Of a DNA stretch of 64,000 bases, positions 1 through 8,745 are shown piece by piece (positions within the stretch are counted from its first letter, which is position 1; the number at the start of each line of letters is the position of its first letter). The DNA lies in the NCBI GenBank assembly GCA_947499565.1, contig CANMOV010000001.1, positions 620,001-684,000 on the forward strand. The letters run 5' to 3'. Position numbers and translations under genes: made by a program. Source of the stretch: an uncultured Croceitalea sp. Its GTDB lineage: Bacteria > Bacteroidota > Bacteroidia > Flavobacteriales > Flavobacteriaceae. The notes beneath the pieces were generated by a model. The model had not been told where the DNA came from. It did no database searches and saw only the letters and a list, made by a program, of their open reading frames with translations.

Positions 1-104
1 GAAACCAATTGATTTTCAAGAATAATATTTTCAATGAATTCATTAGTTTTCGTAGGATTAACAAATCTGCTTTCAGTAAGAATTACAAGATCAAAGTTTT
101 CCAT
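1..104 (-). CDS. N-terminal fragment of a conserved protein, possibly ATP-grasp
   Basis: An open frame enters from the left edge on the minus strand. Only the first 34 codons are present, beginning MENFDLVILTESRFVNPTKT. The ATG overlaps the TAA stop of the gamma-glutamyltransferase gene by one base (TAATG), so the two genes are probably translationally coupled, with this gene downstream. The opening resembles flavobacterial ATP-grasp proteins from memory, but no catalytic motif is inside the window, so the family is a guess. The frame and start are well supported by the coupling. Confidence 0.6.
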   Translation of the reverse strand, partial: MENFDLVILTESRFVNPTKTNEFIENIILENQLV

Positions 105-1786
105 TAGAACCCCACTGCCTTATCATCACCCCTTTTATCAGCTCCGCCCTCAAGTTTTCCATTTTGTAACACTCTAATTGCATCAACTTTACCTATAATT
201 GGGGTTCGCTCCTCGTTAATGATATAACCTTTTCCTTTTAACTCAGTTTTTAATTCATCAGAAAATCCATCGGGCTCAAAAATAACCATATCTGGTAACC
301 ATTGATGATGAAATCGTGGTGCATTAACAGCTTCTTGCATACTTAAGTTAAACTCATAAGTATTCAAAATAGTTTGAGCAACAGCTGTAATTATAGTAGA
401 ACCACCTGGGGTACCTACAACCATATAAAGTTTTCCATCTTTTTCTACAATAGTCGGTGTCATACTACTCAACATTCGTTTCTCTGGGGCTATGCTATTA
501 GCTTTAGCACCAATAAGACCAAACATGTTTGGAACACCTGGTTTTGCACTAAAATCATCCATCTCGTTATTTAAAAAGAACCCTAATTCTTCAGAATACA
601 ATTTAGATCCATATCCACCATTAAGTGTTGTTGTAGCAGAAATTGCATTTCCCTCGGCATCAATAATAGAGTAGTGGGTAGTTTCCATACTTTCTACAAT
701 TTCCACGTCACCATGACTAACATCTGATGAAAGCGTAGCCTTATCAAAAGAAAAGTTCTCCATTCTATCAGATAGATAAGTATCAGATAACAAAACATCT
801 AGAGGAATGTCAGTAAAGTCAGGGTCACCTAAAAAGTAGTTTCTATCTGCATAAGCTCTTCTAGAAGCTTCTGTAAATAACTGAATGGTCTTAGCAGAAT
901 TATGTCCATAATCCTTTACATCATAAGGTTCCATCATTTTAAAAATCTGATTTATGGTCACACCACCACTACTTGGCGGACTCATAGAAATAATACGTAA
1001 ATCTTTATAATTAAAAGTAACCGGATAACGCCATTTTGCTTCATACTTGGCTAAATCTTCCTCCGTAATAAAACCGCCGTTCTCTTGAATGAATGCGGCT
1101 AATTTTTCTGCAACTTCTCCTTTGTAGAACCCGTCGCGTCCTTCGTTCATTATTTTGGTAAGTGTTGTGGCTAGTTCTGGATATTTAATGGTGTCACCAG
1201 CTTTAAAATTCTGGGCAAATTTGGTGCTATCATTATTCACTTGGATAAAACGTTCTTTATAACTTTCCAATCTTTTAGCTTGCTTTTCTGTAACTACAAC
1301 CCCTCTATTTGCAAGTGCAATAACAGGTTCTAAAATTTCTGGGAGGGGTAAAGAACCATACTTTATATGCACTTCAATAATACCGGCGACTGTTCCTGGA
1401 ACACCTACCGCGGTTGCACCAACAGTACTCATATTTGGGATTACATTGCCTAACGAATCCAAGTACATATCTTTATGAGCCGCTAATGGAGCTTTTTCAC
1501 GATAATCCAATCCTCCAATATCACCATCCGCTTTGCGATATACCATAAATCCACCGCCACCTAAATTGCCTGCAAATGGGTATGCAACTGCTAAAGCCAT
1601 TTCTGTAGCAACCATAGCATCAAAAGCGTTTCCGCCTTTCTTCATGATTTCAACACCGATTTTACTGGCTTCTTCACGAGCAGAAACTACCATTGCTTTC
1701 TCGGCAACTTCTCCAGTTGGTTGTGCAGGTCTTTCTTTACAATTAATAAATAAAATAATTGGCAATAAGAGTATTAATCTTCGCAT
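104..1786 (-). CDS. ggt: Gamma-glutamyltransferase, lipoprotein type
   Basis: Gamma-glutamyltransferase (560 aa) hydrolyses or transfers the gamma-glutamyl group of glutathione and related peptides. The N-terminus is a short hydrophobic signal with a lipobox ending in LFINC near residue 16, so it is probably an envelope lipoprotein. The family threonine nucleophile lies in TTHYS at about residue 368, the expected start of the small subunit after self-cleavage. Other family signatures are GNLGGGGFM, the SPPSSGG segment and TPGGSTII. Length is normal. Its 5' end overlaps the ACP phosphodiesterase gene by 13 bases, and its stop overlaps the next start, giving a three-gene minus-strand operon. 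Confidence 0.93.
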   Translation of the reverse strand: MRRLILLLPIILFINCKERPAQPTGEVAEKAMVVSAREEASKIGVEIMKKGGNAFDAMVATEMALAVAYPFAGNLGGGGFMVYRKADGDIGGLDYREKAPLAAHKDMYLDSLGNVIPNMSTVGATAVGVPGTVAGIIEVHIKYGSLPLPEILEPVIALANRGVVVTEKQAKRLESYKERFIQVNNDSTKFAQNFKAGDTIKYPELATTLTKIMNEGRDGFYKGEVAEKLAAFIQENGGFITEEDLAKYEAKWRYPVTFNYKDLRIISMSPPSSGGVTINQIFKMMEPYDVKDYGHNSAKTIQLFTEASRRAYADRNYFLGDPDFTDIPLDVLLSDTYLSDRMENFSFDKATLSSDVSHGDVEIVESMETTHYSIIDAEGNAISATTTLNGGYGSKLYSEELGFFLNNEMDDFSAKPGVPNMFGLIGAKANSIAPEKRMLSSMTPTIVEKDGKLYMVVGTPGGSTIITAVAQTILNTYEFNLSMQEAVNAPRFHHQWLPDMVIFEPDGFSDELKTELKGKGYIINEERTPIIGKVDAIRVLQNGKLEGGADKRGDDKAVGF

Positions 1787-2367
1787 AGAGAATTAAATTT
1801 TTGTTTGGAAAAGGTAATCAATTCTTCAAAAAAGGCAGTGAACTCTTTTTCAAAATCAGTATAATGTTCTTCTAGGTCTAGAATTGCAAAATTCATTTTT
1901 GATTTGTTTTTGGTGCGCCTATTCATTCCATCTAGTACCCTTGAAATACCTTTTAAATTAGAATAGTTATAGAGCCAATTATCAGTTATCATATAAGGCA
2001 TCATGCGCTGTGTACCAAGTGGGAGTATTTCATAATTCTCCTCTAAAAGATTGTAAAATGAATCCACATAAACATCTAATGGAATTTTGGAATAGTTAGC
2101 CCAGTTTTTAGCTAAAAAATGGTCGTAGAAAATATCCACTATAACTCTACTATAATGGCTATAGTTATGATGAAGACGTTTACTGCTTTGTCTGGGAATT
2201 GGATGACTATCAGTAAAAGTATCTATCTCCCTATGCAATAAAATCCCATTTTGTACTTTAAGAGGTAGGTGTTTGTATTTGTTTGCACGGATATGATCCG
2301 CAAAAAAATTCCCCAAAGTAATTTGTGGATCATCAAAGGATAAATAAATATGAGCAAGAAAATTCAC
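1774..2367 (-). CDS. Acyl carrier protein phosphodiesterase (AcpH/DUF479 family)
   Basis: This 197-aa cytoplasmic protein begins MNFLAHIYLS and continues with LGNFFADHI and a metal-ligand-rich HREIDTFTDSHP segment, all typical of the AcpH/DUF479 family of HD-like hydrolases. AcpH removes the 4'-phosphopantetheine prosthetic group from acyl carrier protein. The start codon is GTG, chosen because MNFLAHIYLS is the usual family N-terminus. It is the first gene of the operon running into gamma-glutamyltransferase, with a 13-base overlap. No functional link with that enzyme is evident. Confidence 0.88.
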   Translation of the reverse strand: MNFLAHIYLSFDDPQITLGNFFADHIRANKYKHLPLKVQNGILLHREIDTFTDSHPIPRQSSKRLHHNYSHYSRVIVDIFYDHFLAKNWANYSKIPLDVYVDSFYNLLEENYEILPLGTQRMMPYMITDNWLYNYSNLKGISRVLDGMNRRTKNKSKMNFAILDLEEHYTDFEKEFTAFFEELITFSKQKFNSLCED

Positions 2368-2412
2368 TTTCGAAATTTACAAATTAGAAACGTGTATTAA
2401 GAACCATCAAAT

Positions 2413-2420
2413 TATATTTG
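2413..2420 (+). promoter_or_regulatory. Promoter -7 box for glmM
   Basis: TATATTTG fits the Bacteroidota -7 consensus TAnnTTTG and ends 18 bases before the ATG at 2439. No convincing -33 TTTG was seen, so this rests on the -7 box and its position. Confidence 0.5.
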
Positions 2421-2438
2421 CAAAAACTTTTTAAACAC

Positions 2439-3827
2439 ATGACCTTAATCAAATCTATTTCTGGTATTCGTGGAACCATCGGTGGTGCTACAAATGATAA
2501 TTTAACACCGATTGATGCGGTAAAATTTGCTGCTGCATACGGAACATGGCTAAAAGGCTATGCAGGTAAAGAAAAGCTTACCGTAGTTATAGGTAGGGAT
2601 GCACGTTTGTCTGGAGAGATGATTCAGAATTTAGTAGTTTCTACTTTGGTAGGATTAGGAATAGATGTTGTTGATTTAGACTTATCAACTACGCCAACAG
2701 TTGAAATTGCCGTCCCTCTTGAAAAAGCAGATGGTGGAATTATTTTAACAGCTAGCCACAACCCTAAACAATGGAATGCTCTTAAACTTTTAAATGAGAA
2801 AGGAGAATTTTTAGATGCAAAACAGGGTGCGATTATTTTGGAGTTAGCGGAAAAAGAAGATTTTAACTTTGCTGAAGTGGATAATTTAGGGAAAATTACT
2901 AAAAACGATTCGTACATAGATGTGCATATAGATGAAATTCTGAACTTGCCTTTAGTTGATAAAGAGACGATAAGAAAAGTAGGGTTTAAAGTAGTCGTAG
3001 ACGGTGTTAATTCTACTGGTGGAATTGCTATTCCAAAATTATTAAAAGAGTTAGGAGTGGAAGTTGTAGAATTATATTGCGACCCTACTGGCCATTTTCC
3101 ACATAACCCAGAACCACTTAAAGAACATTTAAAAGATATCTGTGAGTTAGTGACAAAGGAAAAAGCCGATTTTGGTATTGTAGTAGATCCGGATGTTGAC
3201 CGATTAGCATTTATTAGCAATGATGGTGAAATGTTCGGAGAAGAGTATACTTTAGTTGCCTGTGCAGATTACGTTTTGGGAAAAACAAAAGGAAATACTG
3301 TGTCTAACCTTTCATCTTCTAGAGCATTACGAGATATTACTCAAAAACATGGTGGCACATATGAAGCTGCTGCCGTAGGCGAAGTAAATGTAGTTACCAA
3401 AATGAAAGCCAATAATGCCGTTATTGGTGGTGAAGGTAATGGAGGAATTATTTACCCAGAAAGCCATTATGGTCGTGATTCTTTGGTAGGAACTGCATTG
3501 TTTTTAATGTTGATGACCGAAAAAGGAGGGACAGTTTCTGAGCTTAGAGCGAGTTACCCTAGTTATTTTATGAGTAAAAAGAAGATCCAGTTAACCCCAG
3601 ATTTGGACGTAGATGCGCTACTTGTGGCAATGCACCACAAATATAAGAATGAAGAAGTATCTACAATTGATGGTGTAAAAATTGATTTTGCAGAAAACTG
3701 GGTACATCTTCGTAAATCCAACACAGAACCTATTATCAGAATTTACACGGAAGCCAAAAGTCAAACTGTGGCTGATGCCTTAGCAGATAGAATTATAGGT
3801 GAGATAAAAGATATCGCAGGAATATAA
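2439..3827 (+). CDS. glmM: Phosphoglucosamine mutase
   Basis: GlmM-type phosphohexomutase (462 aa) interconverts glucosamine-6-phosphate and glucosamine-1-phosphate for UDP-GlcNAc, peptidoglycan and lipid A synthesis. The active-site phosphoserine is Ser106 in TASHNPKQWNALK. The metal loop is DPDVDR, the sugar-binding loop GGEGNGG, and the phosphate-binding C-terminal loop RKSNTEPIIRIY. An upstream in-frame TTG at 2418 would add seven residues, but it lies inside the -7 box, so the ATG at 2439 is used. Phosphomannomutase activity cannot be excluded from sequence alone. A strong hairpin follows the gene. Confidence 0.93.
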   Translation: MTLIKSISGIRGTIGGATNDNLTPIDAVKFAAAYGTWLKGYAGKEKLTVVIGRDARLSGEMIQNLVVSTLVGLGIDVVDLDLSTTPTVEIAVPLEKADGGIILTASHNPKQWNALKLLNEKGEFLDAKQGAIILELAEKEDFNFAEVDNLGKITKNDSYIDVHIDEILNLPLVDKETIRKVGFKVVVDGVNSTGGIAIPKLLKELGVEVVELYCDPTGHFPHNPEPLKEHLKDICELVTKEKADFGIVVDPDVDRLAFISNDGEMFGEEYTLVACADYVLGKTKGNTVSNLSSSRALRDITQKHGGTYEAAAVGEVNVVTKMKANNAVIGGEGNGGIIYPESHYGRDSLVGTALFLMLMTEKGGTVSELRASYPSYFMSKKKIQLTPDLDVDALLVAMHHKYKNEEVSTIDGVKIDFAENWVHLRKSNTEPIIRIYTEAKSQTVADALADRIIGEIKDIAGI

Positions 3828-3849
3828 TGATGTCGTATTTAATTGAATA

Positions 3850-3883
3850 AATAAGGTCTTAGAATTACTACTAAGACCTTATT
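3850..3883. terminator. Bidirectional intrinsic terminator
   Basis: A perfect 13-bp stem, AATAAGGTCTTAG with CTAAGACCTTATT around an 8-base loop, lies between the converging glmM and MORN-repeat genes, followed by TTTT on the plus strand and a T-rich tract on the minus strand. Confidence 0.85.
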
Positions 3884-3904
3884 TTAGTATGCCTATACGT
3901 ACTA

Positions 3905-4369
3905 TTATTTTTCTGCCACTAGTTCATTTAATTCCCAAATACCTTCTTTAAGAACGTTTCCTTCTGCATCAAAGACTTTTCCCTTTCCATTTTTTTTATT
4001 CTCTTTCCATTTCCCACTCCATTTAGTTCCATCCATAGCTATTAAGGAACCTTTTCCATGACGTTGGTGCTTTTTAAGTGCTCCTTCATACCTGCTTCCA
4101 TCTGGCCAAGTATATGTTCCCTTTCCAGACAGTTCAAATCCAGATAATGTTCCTGAGTATTTAGAACCATCAAACCATTTAATGTTTCCTTTTACTAATT
4201 TTCCAGCTCTTATTTCTGTATCAAAAAAAGTTCCTTCAATATCAAATTTATACCAGCCATCTGCTAGTAATTTTAAGTCGTTACTAGACGGAATTGTATT
4301 AAATTCTTGAGCTTGAGTACTTAAAATTGCCGAAGCAGATAGTAGTAAAACAACGAATAATTTTTTCAT
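3905..4369 (-). CDS. Secreted MORN-repeat protein
   Basis: A 154-aa protein with a cleavable signal peptide (hydrophobic residues 4-20, ending TQAQ). The rest consists of MORN-type repeats with the pattern G-W-x-DG-x-x-Y-x-G, for example GTYTWPDGSRYEG, at roughly 23-residue spacing from residue 55 to 140. MORN repeats form elongated beta-hairpin sheets and often act as scaffolds. A specific role is unknown. It is monocistronic on the minus strand, sharing the terminator with glmM. Confidence 0.85.
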   Translation of the reverse strand: MKKLFVVLLLSASAILSTQAQEFNTIPSSNDLKLLADGWYKFDIEGTFFDTEIRAGKLVKGNIKWFDGSKYSGTLSGFELSGKGTYTWPDGSRYEGALKKHQRHGKGSLIAMDGTKWSGKWKENKKNGKGKVFDAEGNVLKEGIWELNELVAEK

Positions 4370-4421
4370 AGTAGTAATTGATTTTCCATTATAGTCGAAA
4401 GACTAAATCAAAAACTTACAA

Positions 4422-5273
4422 TTACTTTACCCAAGAATGGATAGATTCTTTAATGAGCTTTTCTCTATCCCAAACAATGAAGTGTTTTTCATTCTCTAAT
4501 GTAATTACTTGTAATTCACTAACGTTTGAAAATTCTTGTTGCATAAATGCGACGTTTTCATAGGGTACTAAATTATCAATTGTACCATGTATTATCATTA
4601 CATTCTGAGATAGATATTTTAAATCAGGTCGCATATCAATTAAATCTTGTTTAAGCATCCATAGCTCATCATTTGAGGGTTTCAAGGAGCCGGGCACCAA
4701 GTATTTTAAGGGAATCCAAGTTAAAGGTTTTCTCCATTTCTCTGGCTTTTCGGCATCTGGATCTAGCGCACCTGCTAAAATCATTAGGTTTTTATATAAT
4801 TTAGGAGCATCCAAAGCCATCTTTACAATAAGTGGTCCGCCATAGGAATGCCCAATTAAAGTAATGGGCTTGCCATTGTCAATTTTTGATAGAAGGATAT
4901 TAAGTTGAGTTGCTTGTTCTTCTAAATTCATACTTCTCCTAAAGTCACTATAACCAAAACCTGGTCTGTCCAATGCAATCAGCCGATACTTTTTAAGCAA
5001 AAGAGAATCAGCTAAATAAGCTTTCCATGCATCCCAACTTCCAGGTGAGCCATGAACAAAAACTAAGCTTTGCGCATTTTCATTACCTGTTTGGAGATAA
5101 TGCAAGTCGCTATCTAGAATTTGAGTAGTTGTATCTAGGTAAGTAACATTTTGTTCAGCAAAAAACGCTTTTGTTTTCTTAGTTGAACTTCGCATTGTCA
5201 TACAAGAATGTGCGAAAAGCAGATAGCCTAAGAGCAGTGAATAGACTACATATCGTTTTTTAAATTTAATCAA
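4422..5273 (-). CDS. Alpha/beta hydrolase lipoprotein
   Basis: A 283-aa alpha/beta-fold hydrolase. The oxyanion region is HGSPGSWDAW, the nucleophile elbow is GHSYGG with serine nucleophile, and the C-terminal histidine is in NEKHFIVW. A hydrophobic N-terminus ending LLFAHSC suggests a lipoprotein. The start codon is TTG, whose last bases overlap the TGA stop of the upstream acyltransferase (TTGA). Starting later would remove the signal sequence. Substrate is unknown. The overlap implies coupled translation with the acyltransferase. Confidence 0.85.
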   Translation of the reverse strand: MIKFKKRYVVYSLLLGYLLFAHSCMTMRSSTKKTKAFFAEQNVTYLDTTTQILDSDLHYLQTGNENAQSLVFVHGSPGSWDAWKAYLADSLLLKKYRLIALDRPGFGYSDFRRSMNLEEQATQLNILLSKIDNGKPITLIGHSYGGPLIVKMALDAPKLYKNLMILAGALDPDAEKPEKWRKPLTWIPLKYLVPGSLKPSNDELWMLKQDLIDMRPDLKYLSQNVMIIHGTIDNLVPYENVAFMQQEFSNVSELQVITLENEKHFIVWDREKLIKESIHSWVK

Positions 5274-6169
5274 GTCTCTTTATTTTGATATTCAGTCGGA
5301 ACTTTATCACGATGCTTCCATCTTCTGTGTGTCCAAAGGTAATATTCGGGCGCCTCATATATTTGTTGTTCTGCTAATCTCAAAAACCGTTCAGTAATCT
5401 CGTTTTCTTTTGTTTCCGACCCATTTTGAGTAATAGGAATTAATTCAGCATTATAGTAACCCCGTTTTATTTTGGAAACTTTTAAAAAAATAACTGCCAA
5501 GTTTAGCTTTCTTGCCAACTGTTCAGCACCCTTAAAAATGGGAACTTTTATACCCATAAATTCTGACCAATATTGACCTTTTTTAACCATTGGCGATTGA
5601 TCACTGACCATTCCATATACAGAAATGGTTTTATTTTTCTCGTTGCTAATAACCGTTTTAATGGTTTCTTGCTGCGTAATTAGGCTCGTATCCCAACGAT
5701 CACGAACACGTCTCGTTAATTTATCAAAGTATGGATTTGCAATACGTTGGTATACACCATATCCTTTGGCATCTATGTAATTATTAATACTAGTATTCCA
5801 CTCCCAATTTGCGTAATGAGAACAAACCACTAGAACAGTTTTTGTTTTTGTAAGTTCTTGCAGCAATTCAATATTCGGCAATTTGTAACGTTCCATTACT
5901 TCTTTTTTAGACATCCCCATAGTTTTGGCCATCTCTAAAAACATATCACATAAATGCCTGTAAAATTTTCGCTGAATTTGAACTAGCTCCTTTTCAGTCT
6001 TATCTGGAAATACCAATTTTAAATTGGTATAAACTACCTTTTTACGGTATCCAATAACATTGTACAATATGTAAAATACGCCGTTGGAAATAAAATGAAT
6101 AAGTCTGAAAGGAAGCCTTGAAAATACCCATAAAATGGGATAAAATAAAAGGTATACAACTAACTGCAT
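5270..6169 (-). CDS. Lysophospholipid/lipid A acyltransferase (LpxL/HtrB family)
   Basis: A 299-aa inner-membrane acyltransferase of the LpxL/HtrB type, which adds a secondary acyl chain to lipid A or a related lipid. An N-terminal membrane segment is followed by the catalytic H-x4-E motif (HYANWE) near residue 123 and the family segment GMVSDQSP. The ATG at 6169 is preferred. An earlier in-frame TTG at 6187 lies inside the -7 promoter element, so it would not be transcribed. The gene heads a two-gene operon with the alpha/beta hydrolase. Confidence 0.87.
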   Translation of the reverse strand: MQLVVYLLFYPILWVFSRLPFRLIHFISNGVFYILYNVIGYRKKVVYTNLKLVFPDKTEKELVQIQRKFYRHLCDMFLEMAKTMGMSKKEVMERYKLPNIELLQELTKTKTVLVVCSHYANWEWNTSINNYIDAKGYGVYQRIANPYFDKLTRRVRDRWDTSLITQQETIKTVISNEKNKTISVYGMVSDQSPMVKKGQYWSEFMGIKVPIFKGAEQLARKLNLAVIFLKVSKIKRGYYNAELIPITQNGSETKENEITERFLRLAEQQIYEAPEYYLWTHRRWKHRDKVPTEYQNKET

Positions 6170-6184
6170 GCTAAAAAATATGCG

Positions 6185-6202
6185 CAAATATAGCTATATT
6201 TG
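6185..6202. promoter_or_regulatory. Palindromic divergent promoter
   Basis: CAAATATAGCTATATTTG is a perfect 18-bp palindrome. Each half is a TATATTTG -7 box: the plus-strand copy (6195-6202) ends 19 bases before the rhomboid ATG, and the minus-strand copy (6192-6185) ends 15 bases before the acyltransferase ATG. The two promoters face away from each other with only two bases between their -7 boxes. Confidence 0.6.
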
Positions 6203-6221
6203 AATCCATAAAAGAGACTTT

Positions 6222-6872
6222 ATGTATAGTTTACATGCTGCCACTATCGCAATTATTGCAGCAAATGTTTTAGTATCCTTAAAAGGTTTTAATGACCAAC
6301 TTTTTTTTGATAGGTATAAATTTAGCATTGGAGGAATAAAAGCAGGCCAAAAAGAGCGAGCGCTAACTTCGGGTTTTTTACATGTAGATATAGCTCACCT
6401 GTTTTTTAACATGTTTACACTTTACTTTTTCGCAGATGTAGTGATTAGCTGGTTTGGTCCAACTCAATTTCTAATCATCTATTTCATAAGTCTCATGGCT
6501 GGGAATTTATTAGCTCTATTTTTTCATAAAGATGAACCTTACTATTCAGCTGTAGGCGCTAGTGGTGCTGTAACCGGTATTTTGTATGCTGCAATATTAC
6601 TTCAGCCAAATATGCAGCTTGGCTTCTTCTTTATTCCTATTCCGCTGCCAGCATATGTTTTAGGAATTGGTTATTTGCTATACTCGATTTATGGAATGAA
6701 AAAACGAGTTGGTAATATTGGCCATTCTGCACATTTTGGAGGAGCCATAGGGGGGTATTTAACCACACTTCTTTTTAAGCCAGAGTTATTCCAAACAGAT
6801 ACGCTTATGGTGATTTTATTGGCTTTGCCAATTATTGCACTTTTTGCTCTGGAAAAACTAGGGAAGCTTTAG
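6222..6872 (+). CDS. Rhomboid-family intramembrane serine protease
   Basis: A 216-aa polytopic membrane protein of the rhomboid family, which cleaves substrates inside the bilayer. The serine nucleophile is Ser114 in GASGAVTG, and the catalytic histidine is His171 in the SAHFGG segment. The HLFFNMFTL segment of the second membrane helix matches the conserved family HxxxN. About six membrane segments are visible. The length is normal for a bacterial rhomboid without extra domains. It is transcribed alone from the palindromic divergent promoter. Confidence 0.93.
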   Translation: MYSLHAATIAIIAANVLVSLKGFNDQLFFDRYKFSIGGIKAGQKERALTSGFLHVDIAHLFFNMFTLYFFADVVISWFGPTQFLIIYFISLMAGNLLALFFHKDEPYYSAVGASGAVTGILYAAILLQPNMQLGFFFIPIPLPAYVLGIGYLLYSIYGMKKRVGNIGHSAHFGGAIGGYLTTLLFKPELFQTDTLMVILLALPIIALFALEKLGKL

Positions 6873-6980
6873 AGGTAGTCTTTTTCTTATATTTTTTATT
6901 TATTTTATTACACTTCGTCGGACTGCCAACAATTTAGGCTTGTTTTACAACAATAATTAGTCAGGGTAGGGGTTTCGGGA

Positions 6981-6988
6981 TAGTTTTG
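6981..6988 (+). promoter_or_regulatory. Promoter -7 box for the beta-propeller lipoprotein
   Basis: TAGTTTTG matches TAnnTTTG and lies 21 bases before the ATG at 7010. A -33 element is not clear. Confidence 0.4.
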
Positions 6989-7009
6989 TTTGTCAAAATA
7001 CAAATTACC

Positions 7010-8671
7010 ATGTCCCAATTTAAAAAGTGTTCCCTGCTTTCCATGTTTATTTTACTTGTAATTTCGTGTTCGGATGAAACTATAGTTTTTGAACAAACGG
7101 AAGATAATTTTAGTTTAGAAGATAGTCAGTCGGTTCTCACCAATAGTGTAAGCTTTGAAAAAAGTGGCGCTCTTGACGTTTTTGATAATGAGTCTGCATC
7201 TGGCAAACTCCCTAAGTTTGCAAAGTTCGCAAACGATCAGGCAGGGGATTATCCACTTACTTTAGTTGCTCAAATAACACCACCTTCATTTACAGGTGCA
7301 GAAAATCTTACCGCAACGCATGTTCAAATAGATGGTGATTATGCTTACGTTTCCTATAATACTGTTGAAGGAGGATATGCTGGTGCCGCTGATATAATTG
7401 ATGTTAGTGACCCTACCTCGCCAAGAGTAACTTCTAGAGTATATTCTAGAAGCATAGACTTTAACTCGATCCAATATAGTGACGGTTTTGCTTATATCGT
7501 CGGAGGCATGGATTCTGAGCAATCAGCATTAGCGACCGCTAACTCTATAATCATTAGAATTTCTGCTAACGGCGGAAGTTTTAATACATCTGGTATTTTA
7601 TTTGGTTTTCAAGAAGGTTTTAATGCCAATGATGTGGTAATAGTTGGTGAGAGTGCTTTTATGACTAGTGGAAAGGATGGTTTTATAACAGAGTTTAATA
7701 AAAATACTTTAGAAATTATTAACGAAGCTGCATATGAAGATCTAAGGTCTTTAGCAATTAAAGATGGGAAATACCTGGTCCTTGATGCTAGTGTTGGTGT
7801 TAGAGTTTTAAATGCTGACCTTTCTGAGGCTTCACAAATCGCTATTGATTCTGACTTTGGAGAAGCTGAAAAAAGAACTTTAGATTTTACAGATGATAAA
7901 ATTGTTGTTGCAGAAGGGAGCAGGGGAGCGGGAGTCTACGATTTTAATACCGGTGCTTTTCAAGAATACATTCCAATTACAACAAACCCAGCTAATGTTG
8001 ACGCATCCAATATTGTTACCAATGCCACTGCTTTTAATGAGAACATATTATTGATGGCTAATGGTGGTGGTGGACTTTGTCTTACAGATGACGAAAATGG
8101 TAGTACCAATATAGTTGGTATCATTGAATTGGAAGGATCTATAAACTTTGTAAGTTCCAAAGACGACTACATTTTTGCTGCCTCTGGCAGAGAAGGTTTA
8201 CAGATAATAAAAATTAATAAACCATCTGCTAGCCTACAAGAAAGATGTTCTATTTCTCCAGCATATGTTGGAAGTTCTAGATTAAATGTAGCTCAAGGAG
8301 ATGATTTAGCTTATAGTGTAGATACTAGGTTTAGAGAGATTAATGTTGATGGTTCTTTATTGCTTTGTGGTAGTTGGACAGTTAGGAATGGAGTAGTAAT
8401 AGGTGAAAATGCATTGTTTGAAATGAGTGGAACTGCTACTGTTGCACGTAACAATAGAAGGCGAGATATAACCGTTAGCCAGGGAGCTACATTTAGAGTT
8501 GAAGGAATAGCAAATGGAAGCTTAACCATTTGGGGAGATCTTATTTTAGAAGAAAATGCTACTTTGGAATTTTTAGGAAATGAAAATACAATAACCGTAC
8601 ATGGCGATGTTATTATAGCAAATTCAGCTACAGTAACTGGTAATTTCACCGATACTGAAGGTAAGTTTTAA
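7010..8671 (+). CDS. Beta-propeller-like lipoprotein with beta-helix-like tail
   Basis: A 553-aa probable surface lipoprotein. The signal ends LLVISCSD. Residues about 80-410 contain repeated blades with patterns such as HVQIDGDYAYVSY and IIDVSDPTSP, typical of LVIVD-type beta-propellers. The last ~130 residues change to short repeating strands (WTVRNGVVIGENALFEMSG, then similar units), like a right-handed beta-helix, ending without a sorting signal. An upstream TTG at 6986 is rejected because it overlaps the -7 box and precedes the signal peptide. No catalytic motif is seen, and a binding or adhesion role is only inferred. Confidence 0.75.
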   Translation: MSQFKKCSLLSMFILLVISCSDETIVFEQTEDNFSLEDSQSVLTNSVSFEKSGALDVFDNESASGKLPKFAKFANDQAGDYPLTLVAQITPPSFTGAENLTATHVQIDGDYAYVSYNTVEGGYAGAADIIDVSDPTSPRVTSRVYSRSIDFNSIQYSDGFAYIVGGMDSEQSALATANSIIIRISANGGSFNTSGILFGFQEGFNANDVVIVGESAFMTSGKDGFITEFNKNTLEIINEAAYEDLRSLAIKDGKYLVLDASVGVRVLNADLSEASQIAIDSDFGEAEKRTLDFTDDKIVVAEGSRGAGVYDFNTGAFQEYIPITTNPANVDASNIVTNATAFNENILLMANGGGGLCLTDDENGSTNIVGIIELEGSINFVSSKDDYIFAASGREGLQIIKINKPSASLQERCSISPAYVGSSRLNVAQGDDLAYSVDTRFREINVDGSLLLCGSWTVRNGVVIGENALFEMSGTATVARNNRRRDITVSQGATFRVEGIANGSLTIWGDLILEENATLEFLGNENTITVHGDVIIANSATVTGNFTDTEGKF

Positions 8672-8692
8672 ATAGCTAAAACATAAGAATTA

Positions 8693-8724
8693 AAAAAGCC
8701 CTTATCATCTGATAGGGGCTTTTT
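8693..8724. terminator. Bidirectional intrinsic terminator
   Basis: A 14-bp stem (AAAAAGCCCTTATC with GATAGGGGCTTTTT, one G-T pair) and a 4-base loop lie between the converging lipoprotein gene and the TlpA-like gene. The T tract on one strand and the A tract on the other let it act in both directions. Confidence 0.88.
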
Positions 8725-8745
8725 ACTTTTTGATAAAAATAGTAT

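Noticed and set aside
2418..2438. Upstream TTG start for glmM
   Set aside because: It lies within the -7 promoter element, so it would not be in the transcript. The ATG at 2439 gives the usual GlmM N-terminus.
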